Positions 42,851 through 55,009 of a DNA stretch of 64,000 nucleotides are shown piece after piece; the stretch's first letter is position 1, and every line of letters begins with the position of its first letter. This stretch comes from Septoria linicola (Eukaryota; Ascomycota; Dothideomycetes; Mycosphaerellales; Mycosphaerellaceae): contig CP099420.1 in NCBI GenBank assembly GCA_024114885.1, forward strand, positions 1,116,001-1,180,000, in the 5' to 3' direction. The notes under the pieces were generated by a model, which did no database searches, was not told the DNA's origin, and was given only the letters and a program-made list of their open reading frames with translations. Both the position numbers and the translations under genes were made by a program.

Positions 42851-45162
42851 ATGAGTACTAGCGGATGGCTCCGATACATGCACTTCTCTGACTGCACACC
42901 AGAAGGTAAAGTCTCGCCAGAGCTTACGAGACCAACATATTACAGAGATCCTCGACTCAGAAGATGGTAGCACTGACAAGGAACAGAAGGCAGGGCAATT
43001 ACGCGATGATGAGGCAACTGGGGTGGTGTTAATGAAGAAAGTCACGTATAGCAAGAGTCTTTGCACTGCAGAACAGGAACCCGAAGAGAACGCTCTCCAG
43101 AACCTTTCACACTAGGGATTGCAAGAGGAACGCAAGCTACTCGTGTTGACACGATGGTACGGCGAGGCACCATGCCTCGATCACAAGTTGTCGCCTCCAA
43201 TCAGCTGCTTTCAGAGAAAGTGTTGGGAAGGCTCACGAACTTGCTTCTGCTACCAATGCTCTAACCAAGATAGCGATATCAGTGGTCCCGACTATCGAGA
43301 TGACAACGCGGGCGCCACTATCCGACAAGAAGATGATAGCTCACGACCATCTTCACCCACCACGGCACTGTACAGCGAGATCGCTCCCATCGCAGAATCA
43401 CTGGAGAACCGAGTGACCCGATTACATCGCGCGATTTTCCCGTGAGCACGTCTTCCGGCAAGCAGAGTGGCTCCACAAGCACTGCAGATGGTAAGTGACT
43501 GGACGATATATTGGAAGGACTATGCAAGCTGACAAACGCAGAGATGCTCGTCCAGAACCATGCGCTGCTACACGCCGCCAGTATCTCGGACTGGCATGAC
43601 GCCGTATCTGGTATCACGCTGGACGAGGCGAAGCGCATCATGTCGGCAGCCAGACCACCTACAATCGCTCAACTACTAGCAGGGCTATCTGTTGTGTTTA
43701 GCAACATGAAGTCGGGAAAACCTGAAGAGGGAGTACTAGGCGACATTGTTTCGGAATTGAGGTTCGATCGAGTGAGGCTCTCACTTATACTTGCGAGGTC
43801 ATGCGATGCGACTTCACTTATAAGTGAGGTAGATCTCCCTTCCTATGATGGTCGTCTGCCTTAGCTCGACCATGAGAAGAGCTTTTATCGACAACGTGCT
43901 ACTCAGCGCCCCGCATCGGTGGAAGAGGAGGGCATAGAGGCGCCAGTACCCTGCGAACCTGCACGCAGAATAATGTCTACAAGCTAGTTGACCTGCAGAA
44001 GCGTTATCGCCGGCAGGAGTTCCGCAAGGTCGCTGTAGCTGGAGACTTACGTTCAAAGCGCAACGTGGACATCTCTGGCGCCCGAGCTCTGTGCTTTATG
44101 ACTATGCAAATCATGTTCATCTGGTTCCGCACAACAAACCGGAGGGCGTTTGTCCAGAATGCTCGCTACACCGCACTTTATCCGTGGCAAAAAGGAGACT
44201 TCGAGTATCTCGGTGCCAACATCGTACCGCCACTGACTCAAGCCCTCCAGAACCGCGCAAAACGAGTTCACATGCTCGAGAAGCAAGTCAAGCGGCCCGG
44301 GAATAGCAGCGCCAGAAGGAGAGGTCGCCAAGGCGGCTGCTGCCAAATGCGCTCAGTTCTCGTTGGGAGTGCGAGCCCAAGAACCACCCAAGAACCACCC
44401 GGGAAAGAGGTCTATGAAGGACGACAATGCTACCACGAGGGAGACAAGTGTTAGGAAGCGTTGCGCTGGGAAGGGACACGACTACGATGCGCGGCCAGAT
44501 TGCGGAGGAAGGCTATCATCTTCGGAGCACTCTGACGAATGTCCTTGTGGTTCAAACCATCGTTGGCGCCCTTCAATCCAAGCAGAGCACTTCACATCAG
44601 CCAGGCGAAGGTTCTCAAGATCCGCACCAACAAACATAAGAGCTGCATCCGAACGGGAACACATGTCTGCAGCAGGGCTTTACAGTACCGCATTGCTTGC
44701 GGACGGAATCGCATCTCAACCTTCGTGCTACTTGGGGAATTCACACAGCCATACGGATCTTCACCACAGCCGCTGGGACCGGCACTGCTGGACCTGGGTG
44801 AAATGTACCTGTGTCTTCAGTTTCAGACGCTGCCGCCTAAGACTCTGAGGCATTATCTCCCGGCCTCTGTACCAACCAGACGCACGCAAATTGGACTGAA
44901 TGTAGCCAGCCCACTCAACCAGAATCCACGAGATGGCCAGGAACGTTCCAAGCGCGAGCTTGCGAAGCTCAAAGAATCTACTGATCCAGAGGTAAGACAG
45001 TATCTCTCAGACATTACCAAGGAAGCGAGAGCCGCAGCACTAGCAGCTTTAGAGGAGCAGCGCTTCGTACCAGTATCACAAGGCCTCCGCAAAGTAAGCA
45101 AGAAACAGCATTCTTCCGCGGGCGACTCCCGCCAAGCTACCACACATTTGAACTGTCGGTGA
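42851..45162 (+). pseudogene. Decayed coding region, unknown product
   Basis: A run of coding-like pieces in changing frames. It starts MSTSGWLRYMHFSDCTPE, with a plausible intron (GTAAAG to CAG, about 42905-42945) into EILDSEDGSTDKEQ. The frame meets TAG at about 43116 (NLSH-stop-GLQEERK) but continues without other breaks to VTRLHRAIFP at 43445. A good donor/acceptor pair (GTAAGT about 43491, CAG 43542) precedes EMLVQNHALLHAASISDW, LDEAKRIMSAARPP and RFDRVRLSLILARSC. Later pieces include FVQNARYTALYPWQKGDFEY (44150s) and a charged helix KRELAKLKESTDPEVRQYLSD (44960s). No domain is recognised. I infer one or two degraded genes. Confidence 0.35.
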
Positions 45163-46751
45163 GTAGAGGCTTCTATTGTCCGTGAGTCTCAAAGCTTCAT
45201 GCTCTGTTAGCGAAACTACGAGAAGTGGGCTCACACGTCTTTCTTTCCCCTGCAGACAGCTCTCAGCCAAGGTGACCACCATGCCCCCAGGGAGCAAGAC
45301 GAAGCCGAAAATGTTGCATTAATCTCGAGGAGAGTGCTGCATTTGGTCAGTGAAGCTCGAAAGAACTTCTGCTTGTGACCAAATTACTCGTTCCTAGCAA
45401 GTAATGGAGCGACCATGGAACAGTAGGTGCAGACAGATTTGATCGAAGGACGATCAGCTCAGAGTAACTAGCAATGTATTGAACTAGCAGGCTCGGCATT
45501 GAGGAAGGCTACATTTCGCACTCCGACTTTGTCCTGCTCACCCGAGCCATCTAAGCAGTAGCAAGCTTGGCCAAATCACTTACAGAATCTGCCAGCATTT
45601 CAAAGGTCTAGCTACGTTCCTGCGTCAGAACGATAATCTCACGCAGAGCATCATGAACCAGCGATAGCTCCGACTGATGTTGAAGCGTCGTACGATGAAG
45701 CGATCGATCCTTCCTCATCGAAGAGGATCCTGAATACGTCATGCACAACTACCAGCTTGAATTTCTGTCCTAAGCGTTAGCAGTGTAAAGATGCTTCTCC
45801 TCCGTGTGATACTTTTGGGACCTCACGATTGTGCTTATAATTTAGAAGCAAGCGAAGCGCTCGCAATCGTCTTACCTGTACTAGAAGATTTTTGCCGTCA
45901 CTGTTGGCTCCTCGTGCGAACCAGCTGCAAACATCATCATGGTCGCTTGCAACCATGCCATGCTGGCCATTTGATAAATTGAGAGATCGACCTGAACACC
46001 ATCATGAGCCGTTACCATACTCTCATGTTCGATTCATGACGGAAGCTAATTCAGAGTCTCGGAACATGCATAGCAATATCGTAGCTTTATGCACATAAAA
46101 GGCTTGTGTGCGAGCTCCGCAGAAGAGCGAAATCGTGCCTCTCCTAGGCTCTGCAAGTGTGTATAGAGTAAAGAATGGCTGCAAAACCAGTAGCAGGGCT
46201 ATAACAGTGGGCTTCTGCTCACTGTACTGCTCTCAGGATGCGTCATACGTCTCCCATGCATCGGTAGATATGGACTAGCCGACAGCACAGCGATCTTGAA
46301 CTCAGACTAGAGACACAGAGTCATATACGTTAAGAAATCCTGCTTTGTCATCGAGAACCAAGCACTGTCCGAATTGGTGTATCGGCTAACATCGTCCGCT
46401 TTCAACTATAACTTGAATGTTCCGGACAGCGCCGGGTTCGACTGTGAGTATCAACCAAATCACCATTGCCAAGTAAACTTCAACTGACAATCGTCCCAGC
46501 CCGGATTCGGAATAGATGTTCTTTTTTTCTCTTCAGATTTTCTCTTCAGATCCATCTATCAACCTTTTGCTATGGGAGATGCTGCAGCTCTTCTATCCGT
46601 GGTGTACAATACTGAGGCGGCCTTAGCAAAATCTTTGGCAGCGCATCGCCTCTTTGTCCATCGGCCCGTCTTTTTGCGGCCACCTCAAAGCTTCGTCACA
46701 GACGCCCTTTTTTACACTATCGCGACAATGGACTTCACCAGTCACATCATC
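45163..46751. other. 1.6 kb without a supported gene
   Basis: Few open frames on either strand and a rather AT-richer, stop-rich sequence than the flanks. No repeat or RNA gene recognised. A 71-codon frame at 46572-46787 is cut short by the duplication listed next. Confidence 0.45.
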
Positions 46752-46807
46752 GCATTTGAGCTGATAGATCACAACGAAGGCATTTGAGCTGATAGATCAC
46801 AACGAAG
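46752..46807. repeat. Perfect 28-bp tandem duplication
   Basis: Two adjacent identical copies of a 28-bp unit beginning GCATTTGAGCTGATAGATCA (46752-46779 and 46780-46807). As 28 is not a multiple of three it shifts the frame of the small ORF starting at 46572; without it the ORF would run on to a TAG near 46838. Confidence 0.95.
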
Positions 46808-47043
46808 ATGCGCCTGTGCGGTTCATACGTTCAGCATAGCTCGTGTCTACTGCTGCTGTGTCGCGAAAATTTTGATGCCCTGCGGTCCTAGATACCGCTT
46901 TGGGAACTCCGCTCATGCTTCAGTCAGCGGTAAGTATTTGGTCATTCTTTCTTACCAATCTCCATGCAAACAACTATCTACAAATGTCGTCCGCAGTCGA
47001 TCGCAGAGGGCGATGCCAGCTCCTCGGTTGCGGATGAAACAAC
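46808..47043. other. Upstream region of the MFS gene
   Basis: Probable 5' leader and promoter. A CAG acceptor-like site and CT-rich stretches are present, but no extra coding exon could be supported. Confidence 0.4.
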
Positions 47044-48985
47044 ATGTCGATCACGACAACATCTACCGAGAATGGACAAGACATCTCCTCTTTTGGCATC
47101 GACCACATGCGAGAACAGCCTTTACCTCGCCAGTTATCCTCAGGATCCTTCATTACCGATGGCTATGATGCCTCAGCCTCGGGCATGGCTACCCCAGACC
47201 CTCTTGTGTCAAAGTTAGCAGCATCAAGGGCAAACTCCACGCGGCCATCAATGCTTGGCGAAGACAAAGACGAAGTCATGGAGCTTCGAAATCTGGACGG
47301 CTTACGAAATCATACGGGTGGTGCTCGAGAGAATCTCTCACGTGCCATCACTGACGCAAGTACTGGAGCAGAAGGTCTCCAAGAGCTCAGACCAACCGTA
47401 AGCCGCAATCGACGCTTGACGCCTCGTCCATCTGATGGCAAACGGCCTTCTCATCGTCCTGGCGATCTCGAGGAACAAGTCACACCAAATGGACCTCGTC
47501 AATCACAAGGCGTGCCACCAGAGCTACGAAATTTCACAGCAGAAATCATCTTTGTGATTATCTGCTCTGCTGGCCAATTGCTATTCGCATTCTTCCTCGG
47601 AGACATCATTGTCAACCTCCAATTCTTCAAGGCTGCCCTCGGTCTTCAGCAAGGCGAACTTCCATGGCTAGTCGGCGCATTTTTGACAGCACTTGGCCTC
47701 AGCGTCATTCTGTCTGGATCCCTTACAGACATCTTACCTCCACGAATGCTTATCGTGTCTGCATTTGCATGGCTCACGATCTGTACATCATTGGCATCTT
47801 CCTACTCACACCATCTCGTGTCATCGCATTCTTCATCATGCGGACTATGCAAGGCTTGGCCGTTGGTGTTCTCGTCTCCGGCAGCATGTCTATTCTTGGA
47901 CGAGTGTACAACCCAGGCCAGCGCAAGACTCGTGTCTTTAGCACAATGGCGGCTGGATCCCTTGCGGTTTCTTATTGGGAGGTCTCCAGGGTGGTGCTCT
48001 TTCCGAGCGCCTAGAGTGGATCTTCGGGAGTAACGCCACCATCTGTGGTCTGTGTGCACTCGCGGCTTATGCTACAATTCCTGCATTGAAGCCTGTGGCA
48101 GACCATGCATCAGGCAACGCACCCTCCATCAAGAACTTCGACTGGAAGGGGGCCATCTGCGCAACAGTTGGCTGTGTATGTCTGTTATTCGGTCTCACGC
48201 AAGGCTCAGTCGTCCACTGGTCGCCGTACACCTACGCTCTGATCATCGTTGCAGTTCTTGTGCTAGCCCTCTTCTTCTGGGTCGAAACAAAAGTCCCTCG
48301 TCCACTTGTCCCCGCGCGGTTGTGGACGACTCCAGGCTTCGCGCCGCTTATGCTTGCCTACTTCCTTGGCTTCGGCAGCTTCATCGGATCTTGGCAGTTC
48401 TATACTGTACAGTTCTTCCTCACCCAACAACGCGTCTCCCCATCGACAGTGGCTTTGCACTTCCTGCCCAACGCGATCTGCGGAGTCCTCGCAACATGGA
48501 TCGTGTCCAAGCTCATGCACCGGATCCCAAGGCACTACATCTTTCTCGCTTCACAATTCGCTTTCGCCTTAGGTCCAGCTTTCTTTCTACCTCAGAAGCC
48601 TTCTACCAGTTACTTCAAGCTTTCGATGACTGGTATTGGCCTGGTGACCTTTGGTCCAGATCTGTGTTTCGCAGCTGCGAGCATTTACGTCACTAGTCAA
48701 GTGCCCCGAAGCTATCAGGGCTCTGCTGGAAGTTTGCTGGTAACGGTACAAAACCTGAGCAGTGCAATTATGACAAGTGTGACTGATAGCGTTGCCGCCA
48801 AAGTGGACACCCAGGAGAACGGAGAGATTGGATTGCAGGGACTAAGAGCAGCGTGGTGGATAGCACTTGCATCTGCTCTCGTTGGTGCGCTGATCACTGA
48901 GAGTAGATACATGGCCAAGCTGAACAATCTGTCATGTCATAGAGATTCAACTACACCCGACTTGATCATGCACCTCCAATCTTGA
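47044..48985 (+). pseudogene. MFS multidrug-type transporter with two 1-nt deletions
   Basis: The N-terminus is a 150-residue charged cytosolic region, followed by IFVIICSAGQLLFAFFLGDII (helix 1) and further MFS helices of the 14-helix drug:proton type. The reading frame changes twice. At 47782-47783 AWLTI should continue as IIGIFLLTPSRVIAFF; TG where TGG (Trp) is expected accounts for the shift. At 47959-47961 FSTMAAGS should continue as CGFLLGGLQGGALSERLEW; CCC in place of CCCC accounts for it. The middle segment holds RTMQGLAVGVLVSGSMSILG and GRVYNPGQRKTRVFS, the drug-transporter loop, and the last segment runs cleanly to 48985. The three frames are otherwise uninterrupted, so damage is recent or due to assembly. 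Its end overlaps the converging gene by 20 nt. Confidence 0.8.
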
Positions 48986-50403
48986 ACTCGAAACCCCATG
49001 CTGTCTTCTGGTCTTGGCTTGTCTGGTATACCGGGAAAGTGACAGAGTCGCCAGAATAGGTGTGCTGTAGTGTGGTCAGCGTGGTGTACACGAAACATGA
49101 ATATAAACAGGGAAGACCCACCGAAAAGACACCCCTGTTCGTTGGACCATCGACTCTGCCAAAGTGGCCTTGGTCAACGAAACCATAAGTTTGAATCGCC
49201 AAGGATCCAGAGGTCGGCAGCCCAACAGCACTCAGCTTGTTGATAGTCACGTAGTATGTTCCAGTGTTAGTGCAACCTGTGAGAGTCTTGACTGCAGTCG
49301 AGCCAATCGTGGTATAGACGTCCATAACCCCGTCTCCGCTTCCAGTAGTACCGGCACGGACGCCAGTCATGTTGCGATTGTAGTACTTGTATACCTGGAA
49401 TTCGCCATTGCCGTAGTAGCCAGTTCCAGTGCACGAGTTGGTGTCAGTCTTGGCAAGCAGACTAGCCATGAAGTCTCGCAGCTGACACTTGCTCAACCAG
49501 TTTCCTCGCAGGCCAATGAAAGTATACCTTTCGAGGCGCGAGATCCACCAAGCTGCACCGACAGAAGTCTGCTGGTCGAATGTGGCATACTCATTGATGT
49601 TACCTGGACGAGATGGAGCGCCGTACTTCTGCAGAAGAGGTCCGAGGTTGTTGTAATCATTGGCTGGATCACCGGGCTCGTCGTGCCAGGCGTACTGGTC
49701 CTGGAATAACGTTGTCTCTGACGACTCTCTGCAGCCAATTTGTCCACCAGCCGTTATTGACTGAAGGCTGGCTGGAAGATGCAGGACCGCTGATAAGAAC
49801 GCCATTGAGAGCGCTGTCCTGTCGGAGTCTTTTGTGTGTGCGCACGTACATGTCAAGGTACTGTGCTTGGCTTCGTCCCCAAAAGGCGGTGCCGAGATCT
49901 GGCTCATTCCAGAGATCCCAAACCAGACCATTCAGCATGTTGAGCCTCTTGAGATCGCTAATGAGCGTGTTGAGAAAGTTGTCGTAGTCCGTCCAATCTC
50001 CATTGTCACCTGGCCAGACAGTAGAGCTATTGGCATGATCGGTGCCCCAGATGTCATGCGGCAGCAAAACCACTTTCGCTCCATACTTCCGTGAGGTCAC
50101 GTAGTTGTTATAGGTGCTCTGCAATCGAGCGTTGTATGCACTCTTGCCATAAATCCAGCCTCCTGCGTCCAGCTGGGCTCCCCCGAATCTGCCATAGTTG
50201 AAGCCAATGTCTTGGTAGAAGATATCTGGGATCTGATTCTGGTTGGTATCTGGGATGCCATAGATGAAACCAGATGCAAGATGCTGGGGAGTACCACGCT
50301 TGACGGAAAGGTCAACTACTGCCGTGTTGCCAGAGTTCTGTCGAGGCACAAGGCTTGAGCCAAAGGCTTGGGTGGCTAGCAATGCGAGCGCGATGGACGC
50401 CAT
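48966..50403 (-). pseudogene. Secreted GH39-like glycoside hydrolase with a 1-nt insertion
   Basis: Starts with a signal peptide (MASIALALLATQAFGSS) and a likely processing site VPRQ. The catalytic part has FNYGRFGGAQLDAGGW, LPHDIWG, LVWDLWNEPDLG (acid/base Glu in NEP) and INEYATFDQQ (probable nucleophile in NEY), as in clan GH-A, family 39-like fungal enzymes. At about 49700 the frame reads RDNVIPGPVR to a stop; removing one G of GG gives VIPDQYAWHDEPGDPAND, the expected sequence, which continues in the other frame to the end. A 57-nt intron (49064-49120, GTGGGT to CAG) precedes HTYSGDSVTFPVY; it is a multiple of three without a stop. The C-terminal part is a beta-rich accessory domain. A TATA-like stretch lies near 50467-50474. 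Confidence 0.8.
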
Positions 50404-50466
50404 GGCTGTGATAGTCGATGCTTGATGAGCTTGATGGCATCCATATCCAAGGACATGCCGTTACTT

Positions 50467-50474
50467 AATATATC
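50467..50474 (-). promoter_or_regulatory. TATA-like element of the glycosidase gene
   Basis: AATATATC on the plus strand (GATATATT on the coding strand), about 65 bp upstream of the start codon at 50403. Confidence 0.4.
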
Positions 50475-53011
50475 CTCAAACACGATACTGACCTGCTACT
50501 CGTGGCAGTCAAGGTTCACGACCCCCTCGATCTCCGCAATATAGCTGCATGAGACCTGGAGAATTCTGGAGTGCATACGACACGGTGAGCTTCGACATCA
50601 TGCTGGCCGATAGTGTTCGTGCGTCGACCTGCCTTGGTGAGTGAAATGGGACGTTGCTCGTCGTACGGTGGAGAGGCCACCCTCCGGAGTCCCCGGTGGG
50701 GCGCATTTCCAGGTCAGAACTGGACGGAATAATTTCAGGAGCCGTCACACGACGACGAAGATGCTGTTTGCATTTGACATCGTGAGAACCGCGCGCCGCT
50801 TGCGATCAGACCGATTGACCGAGGACGTGTTCAACGATTGTCGATTCAGCACACCGACCTCAGTACCGAACATGACTATACGCCTTTCGTCCGCGGTTCG
50901 ACGCGTCGGCCACAAGCAAGCAACAGGTCGATAGTGGTAGTCTCCTAGGAGCTACTATCTTGAGAAGGGGACGAAATGGCAGTGGCCAAAAGACGAGCTT
51001 CCACGAGTGAGGCGGCTTGGACGTTGCACAAGATATGCCGCGATAATAATAGCCACGCACCACGTACCACAACCTCCATACTTCGTGTCACTGTAGCAAT
51101 GTCACGCGGAAATGTTTTGCCCAGTTTACGCCGAGTTTTCGTGAAGACTATAGCACGGAGGCTTGGTCTGCGTTGCTGTCGCGTGCTAATCGGCGGGCAT
51201 GCAGTGTCAACCTGCAAGACAGGTCTTGCCTCCATCTCGCTGGTCCGACTGGACAAGAACAGAACTATCTTTCGTCAGCTAACATCTCACATACCGCCGC
51301 AGCCAGAGGCGACGTAGTAGGATGCAATGGCCGTCGTGCTCTGATGCTCGGCGATAAGACTCCTCGTTTGCGGATGGCGACCTTCTAAAGGACCGTAAAG
51401 ACATTACGCGACCGGCGGTTCATTGTGCCCGCTTGCTGAGACAGATTTGCAAGTCCGATGTCTTTTGAGCATCAACATTCCATATCAGTGGCAGCAGTTG
51501 TGAGCTCATGTAGACAAGGACAAGGTAAATCGCAATTCATAAGTAGTGAAGGCAAGCCCCTTGGCATGACCTCCGAATGATTAAGTGCTGTTCGTGCAGT
51601 AACATGAATCTTTCGCTGTATGGTTCGACAAGTCTCCACATCAAGAGTTCGTATCTCTTGGACTCACTCAAACGGCGGGACTATTTCGATTCGTAGGCTA
51701 CAGCCGATGAGCATCGTGTGCATATCTACACCAGGGGTATTGCTGAGGACCTTTGATAGAGAGGAGTCTTCGGGAAGGTTTAGGGACCTGGGCTGGGAGT
51801 ATGCCGGTACGTAGAGCTGTGCCTAGGCATTCGAGCTGATGGAGAAGGAGTTGTGTTTCCACTCGACCAGATGTATGTTCGAGTATGCAGCTGCGTAGAA
51901 CCGCGCAACCACCTGAGCATTTGTCAAGACTTGATCAATAGATGCTTAGGTACTATCAACAGCCATATCCCCAGCCTGGAGGGTTCGTCTCTAGAAAACG
52001 CCACATGGGATCGAGAACCAGCAGCGTTCTCAAGCAGGTAGTTTGCCAATTTCTAAGATAGGGCCTATTTCAGAAATTTGTCTAATTCACGACCTCGACC
52101 ATAATGCGTCTGTCTTCTATTACAACGCCACAGAACTTCGTAAACTTGAGCATAGAGCTCATCGAGTACTACGGAGCGCTGCAAAACTCTTCCGGAGCAT
52201 GTGTGAGCGATGCTGTCGCCGTCCCAGCATTAACTTTAGTCAACCCTAAGGGATGTTCAGAGTCCGCCACTTGCTAGCTACCAATTGCTTCGCAGGTGAA
52301 ATGAGTGCAAGGCTTTCTAAAGTCGAGCAGGCTCATGGAACGTGCCCAAGGATCAATGAGACCTGAGCCTGTCAACAACATTGAATTGGCTGAAACCAGA
52401 ACAGGTGCTACACGAAAGCGTTGCTCCTAAATTGTGAGTCTTTTTGTGTGTGACCTTCATCTAAGATGGCACTGTTCTGCGCTGGAGTGATTCGTGAGGC
52501 TTAGACACCAAGTGCCTGATCGAGGGGCAGCGCGTATCTCGAACAAAAGAATAGCTCTTCATCTAGCATAAGCCAGCATCGTGGCTAGGGTATCGATATC
52601 GTACATTCAGAAACGCTCCAAATCTTCCTCCTCTCACAACGATTATGTATCAGCCTGCGCCCACCTGGTCCAACAGACGTGCCCTGCATTGCCCTTGTAG
52701 CTGACTTGGTACATGTGGGATGATGATGCAGTACGCAGTATCAATGTCGGCAAGGGAGGCTGTGGCCTATGCCTTGACCTTCCTATAACAGAAGCGCGCG
52801 AGCAGTGTTACTGCCACGCTCATACCTCTGACTTCCATGCCTCAGTCGTGTATCCAGGACGTGTCAACTGCGAGATTCCCATCGGCGATGGCGCGGAATC
52901 GAGATGAGCTCAACAATCGCCGCTCGCATTCAATCAGGGTAGTGGTGTCGGACGCTCAGTATTGACCCAAGGACGGGCCAGGCTGGCAACTCAATGGTTT
53001 TAGACTGTACG
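50475..53011. other. 2.5 kb without a supported gene
   Basis: Overlapping open frames at 50641-51320 on both strands show no domain; from 51400 to 53000 frames are short and stop-rich. No terminal inverted repeats or RNA genes were recognised. Confidence 0.45.
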
Positions 53012-53578
53012 TCATTGAGAATATTTCGAGAGACCTCGTCTGTGCCCACGACGGATGCGACGTGATCGTGTCGATAGCCTCAAGACGATGTACATTAGGG
53101 CGGACAGTAAAAGACCTCCAGTCACTCCCCACACGACGATCCCGGTTGTTCCAGAGAGTAGGCTGGATACATATGCCTCGTCGAAGGTACCAGCTCTGTA
53201 ATGATCGCTCAGGAACTCCGTCACGCTTGGACCTCGCGATGGCGATTGAGGACTCTCTTGTATGGCAGCGAGCTCGTCACTCGCCGCACCTTCTTGCACG
53301 CGCGCAGTCCTGCCAGAGGATGAGGTGTCTAAGGGCTGTTGTGCCTTTGTTGTGGGAATAGCTTCGATGTTGCCAAAGTCATCGATCCAGAGATTGACAG
53401 GTTCGGTCGTGTCTTCTGAAGTCTGCTGCTCGCGATGCAGCGTTACAAGTTGAGGCGCATCGTCTTTGGGTATTTCTTCTGTTACGAAACCCAGGTCGAT
53501 GGCCACCGCTGCGGGTGCAGCATACGTGACTTGTGAGAGTGCAGACGCGCATAAGAATAGAACGGTTGATGTCCGCAT
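53012..53578 (-). CDS. Small secreted/type I membrane protein, unknown function
   Basis: A single exon of 188 residues from MRTSTVLFLCASALSQVTYA, a clear signal peptide; an in-frame ATG at 53611 would place 11 polar residues before it and is less likely. The mature part is acidic and Ser/Thr-rich, with no cysteine, then one membrane helix (GIVVWGVTGGLLLSALMYIVL) near the C-terminus and a strongly basic tail (STRSRRIRRGHRRG). The positive-inside rule puts the tail in the cytosol. No family is recognised; lineage-specific surface proteins of this type are common in fungi. Confidence 0.65.
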   Translation of the reverse strand: MRTSTVLFLCASALSQVTYAAPAAVAIDLGFVTEEIPKDDAPQLVTLHREQQTSEDTTEPVNLWIDDFGNIEAIPTTKAQQPLDTSSSGRTARVQEGAASDELAAIQESPQSPSRGPSVTEFLSDHYRAGTFDEAYVSSLLSGTTGIVVWGVTGGLLLSALMYIVLRLSTRSRRIRRGHRRGLSKYSQ

Positions 53579-55009
53579 GATTGTGACTTGTTCAGAAGAT
53601 GTTGATGTCAATCACGAGTATGAGGTACAGCTGTAGTCGCGTCTTGGAGTGTCGAGGTAGCAGCCAGGAGGTTATACAGAGCGCCGTATTGCTAACCTTA
53701 TGGTGCCATGATTGGCTTGATCCGTCCCAGCGCCGTAAACTCTAATTGGCAAAGGTGCTGGTTTATCAAACAGCGCCGAGTCTACCGAAAGGTGCCATTC
53801 TGGAGCACGAATGCTTGTCTTGCGCACGAGCACGTTTTGTAGACTTCACGTTGGTCTCCGAGCGCTCAGCCGCTGCCACTTCATGTGTTGCAGGTATTTC
53901 CAGATGTTGTGGCTGGCCGCTTCGCCGTTTAGCATCGCAAGAACGGGCGAGACCAGTCTAAGTACGCCACGACCCGTGGATTCGTGGTCAAAATTAGCGA
54001 CGACTAAATTGGTCTGCAACCATGACAGAGAGATCTTTGTCGACGATGTGAGCTGGTCTCTGCTTCCACAGGCGTGAGTCGGCATGTTCGTGGAAGGAGA
54101 CTGACCGTGGTGCGCTACAAAATGCTAAAGCACCGTAAAAGTTGGGACAAGAAAGGGCGATAGAGCTTGGCCCGTTAAGGTTTACCTTGGTGATCCTTCT
54201 GTGGCAGGAGATGATGGAGATCTTGGCGTCGTATCGAGATACACCACTATGCTGGCATCATGATGTGCTCGTTGTTCGTATTCCTGAGCGTGTCGATGGT
54301 TGACGAGCACAGGTCCTGGCACGTTTCATCTGCGCAGAGTTGTCAGAATCGTCATGGGCAACTTAGACCGACCGCACGAGAGATGCGATGTATCAAGTCT
54401 CAAGTCTGCACCCAACTACAGACTCGAAAACTATCCTTATCTTGGGTCTCGTCAGCGGACCATCACAGCGCAGGCCAACAGCATCCATACCTCTGCAGGC
54501 ATTATTGTGCTGAGGCGCAGCATTTCTATAGGAGTCGCTTCAATTTGCGAATTTTCATCTAACGCTACGATGAGCCATTGGAATTGCAAGGTCAAAGCAT
54601 ATAGTCAAGTGATGACTTATCAAGATCAGCAAGCGACTCAAGCATTCTTACGACAGTGAGCTCAGCGCCAAGCATGCAGTACTTACAGGTTGCAATAGTG
54701 GTGCACCAGGAAATCGAGTACCAAAGGAAAGGATGGCCGACCCCGTATCAGTCTTTGCAATACGAGCATCGCTTCAACTATCGTCTAGCGGGTGTTTCAA
54801 GCACCACTTATCACACAAGATCGCCGACACGGATTCTTTGCGCAACCAAAGATGGGAAGGCGTTGGCATGCAATACTTGTCATTCTCACCTGGTCAATGA
54901 GTGTTCTCGACTGATCTCAATGAGATGTCGCTCATGTTGAGAACAGCACTGGTATGAGTTTCAGTAGAGCTCGGCAACCCGCCCGACAAATACTTGACTT
55001 ACATGACTT
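53579..55009. other. 1.4 kb without a supported gene
   Basis: Plus-strand frames at 54300-54659 and 54656-54940 abut but show no homology or splice logic. No repeat recognised. Confidence 0.45.

Noticed and set aside
46425..46445. GGGTTCGACTG as a tRNA T-arm
   Set aside because: No matching stem or upstream cloverleaf arms.
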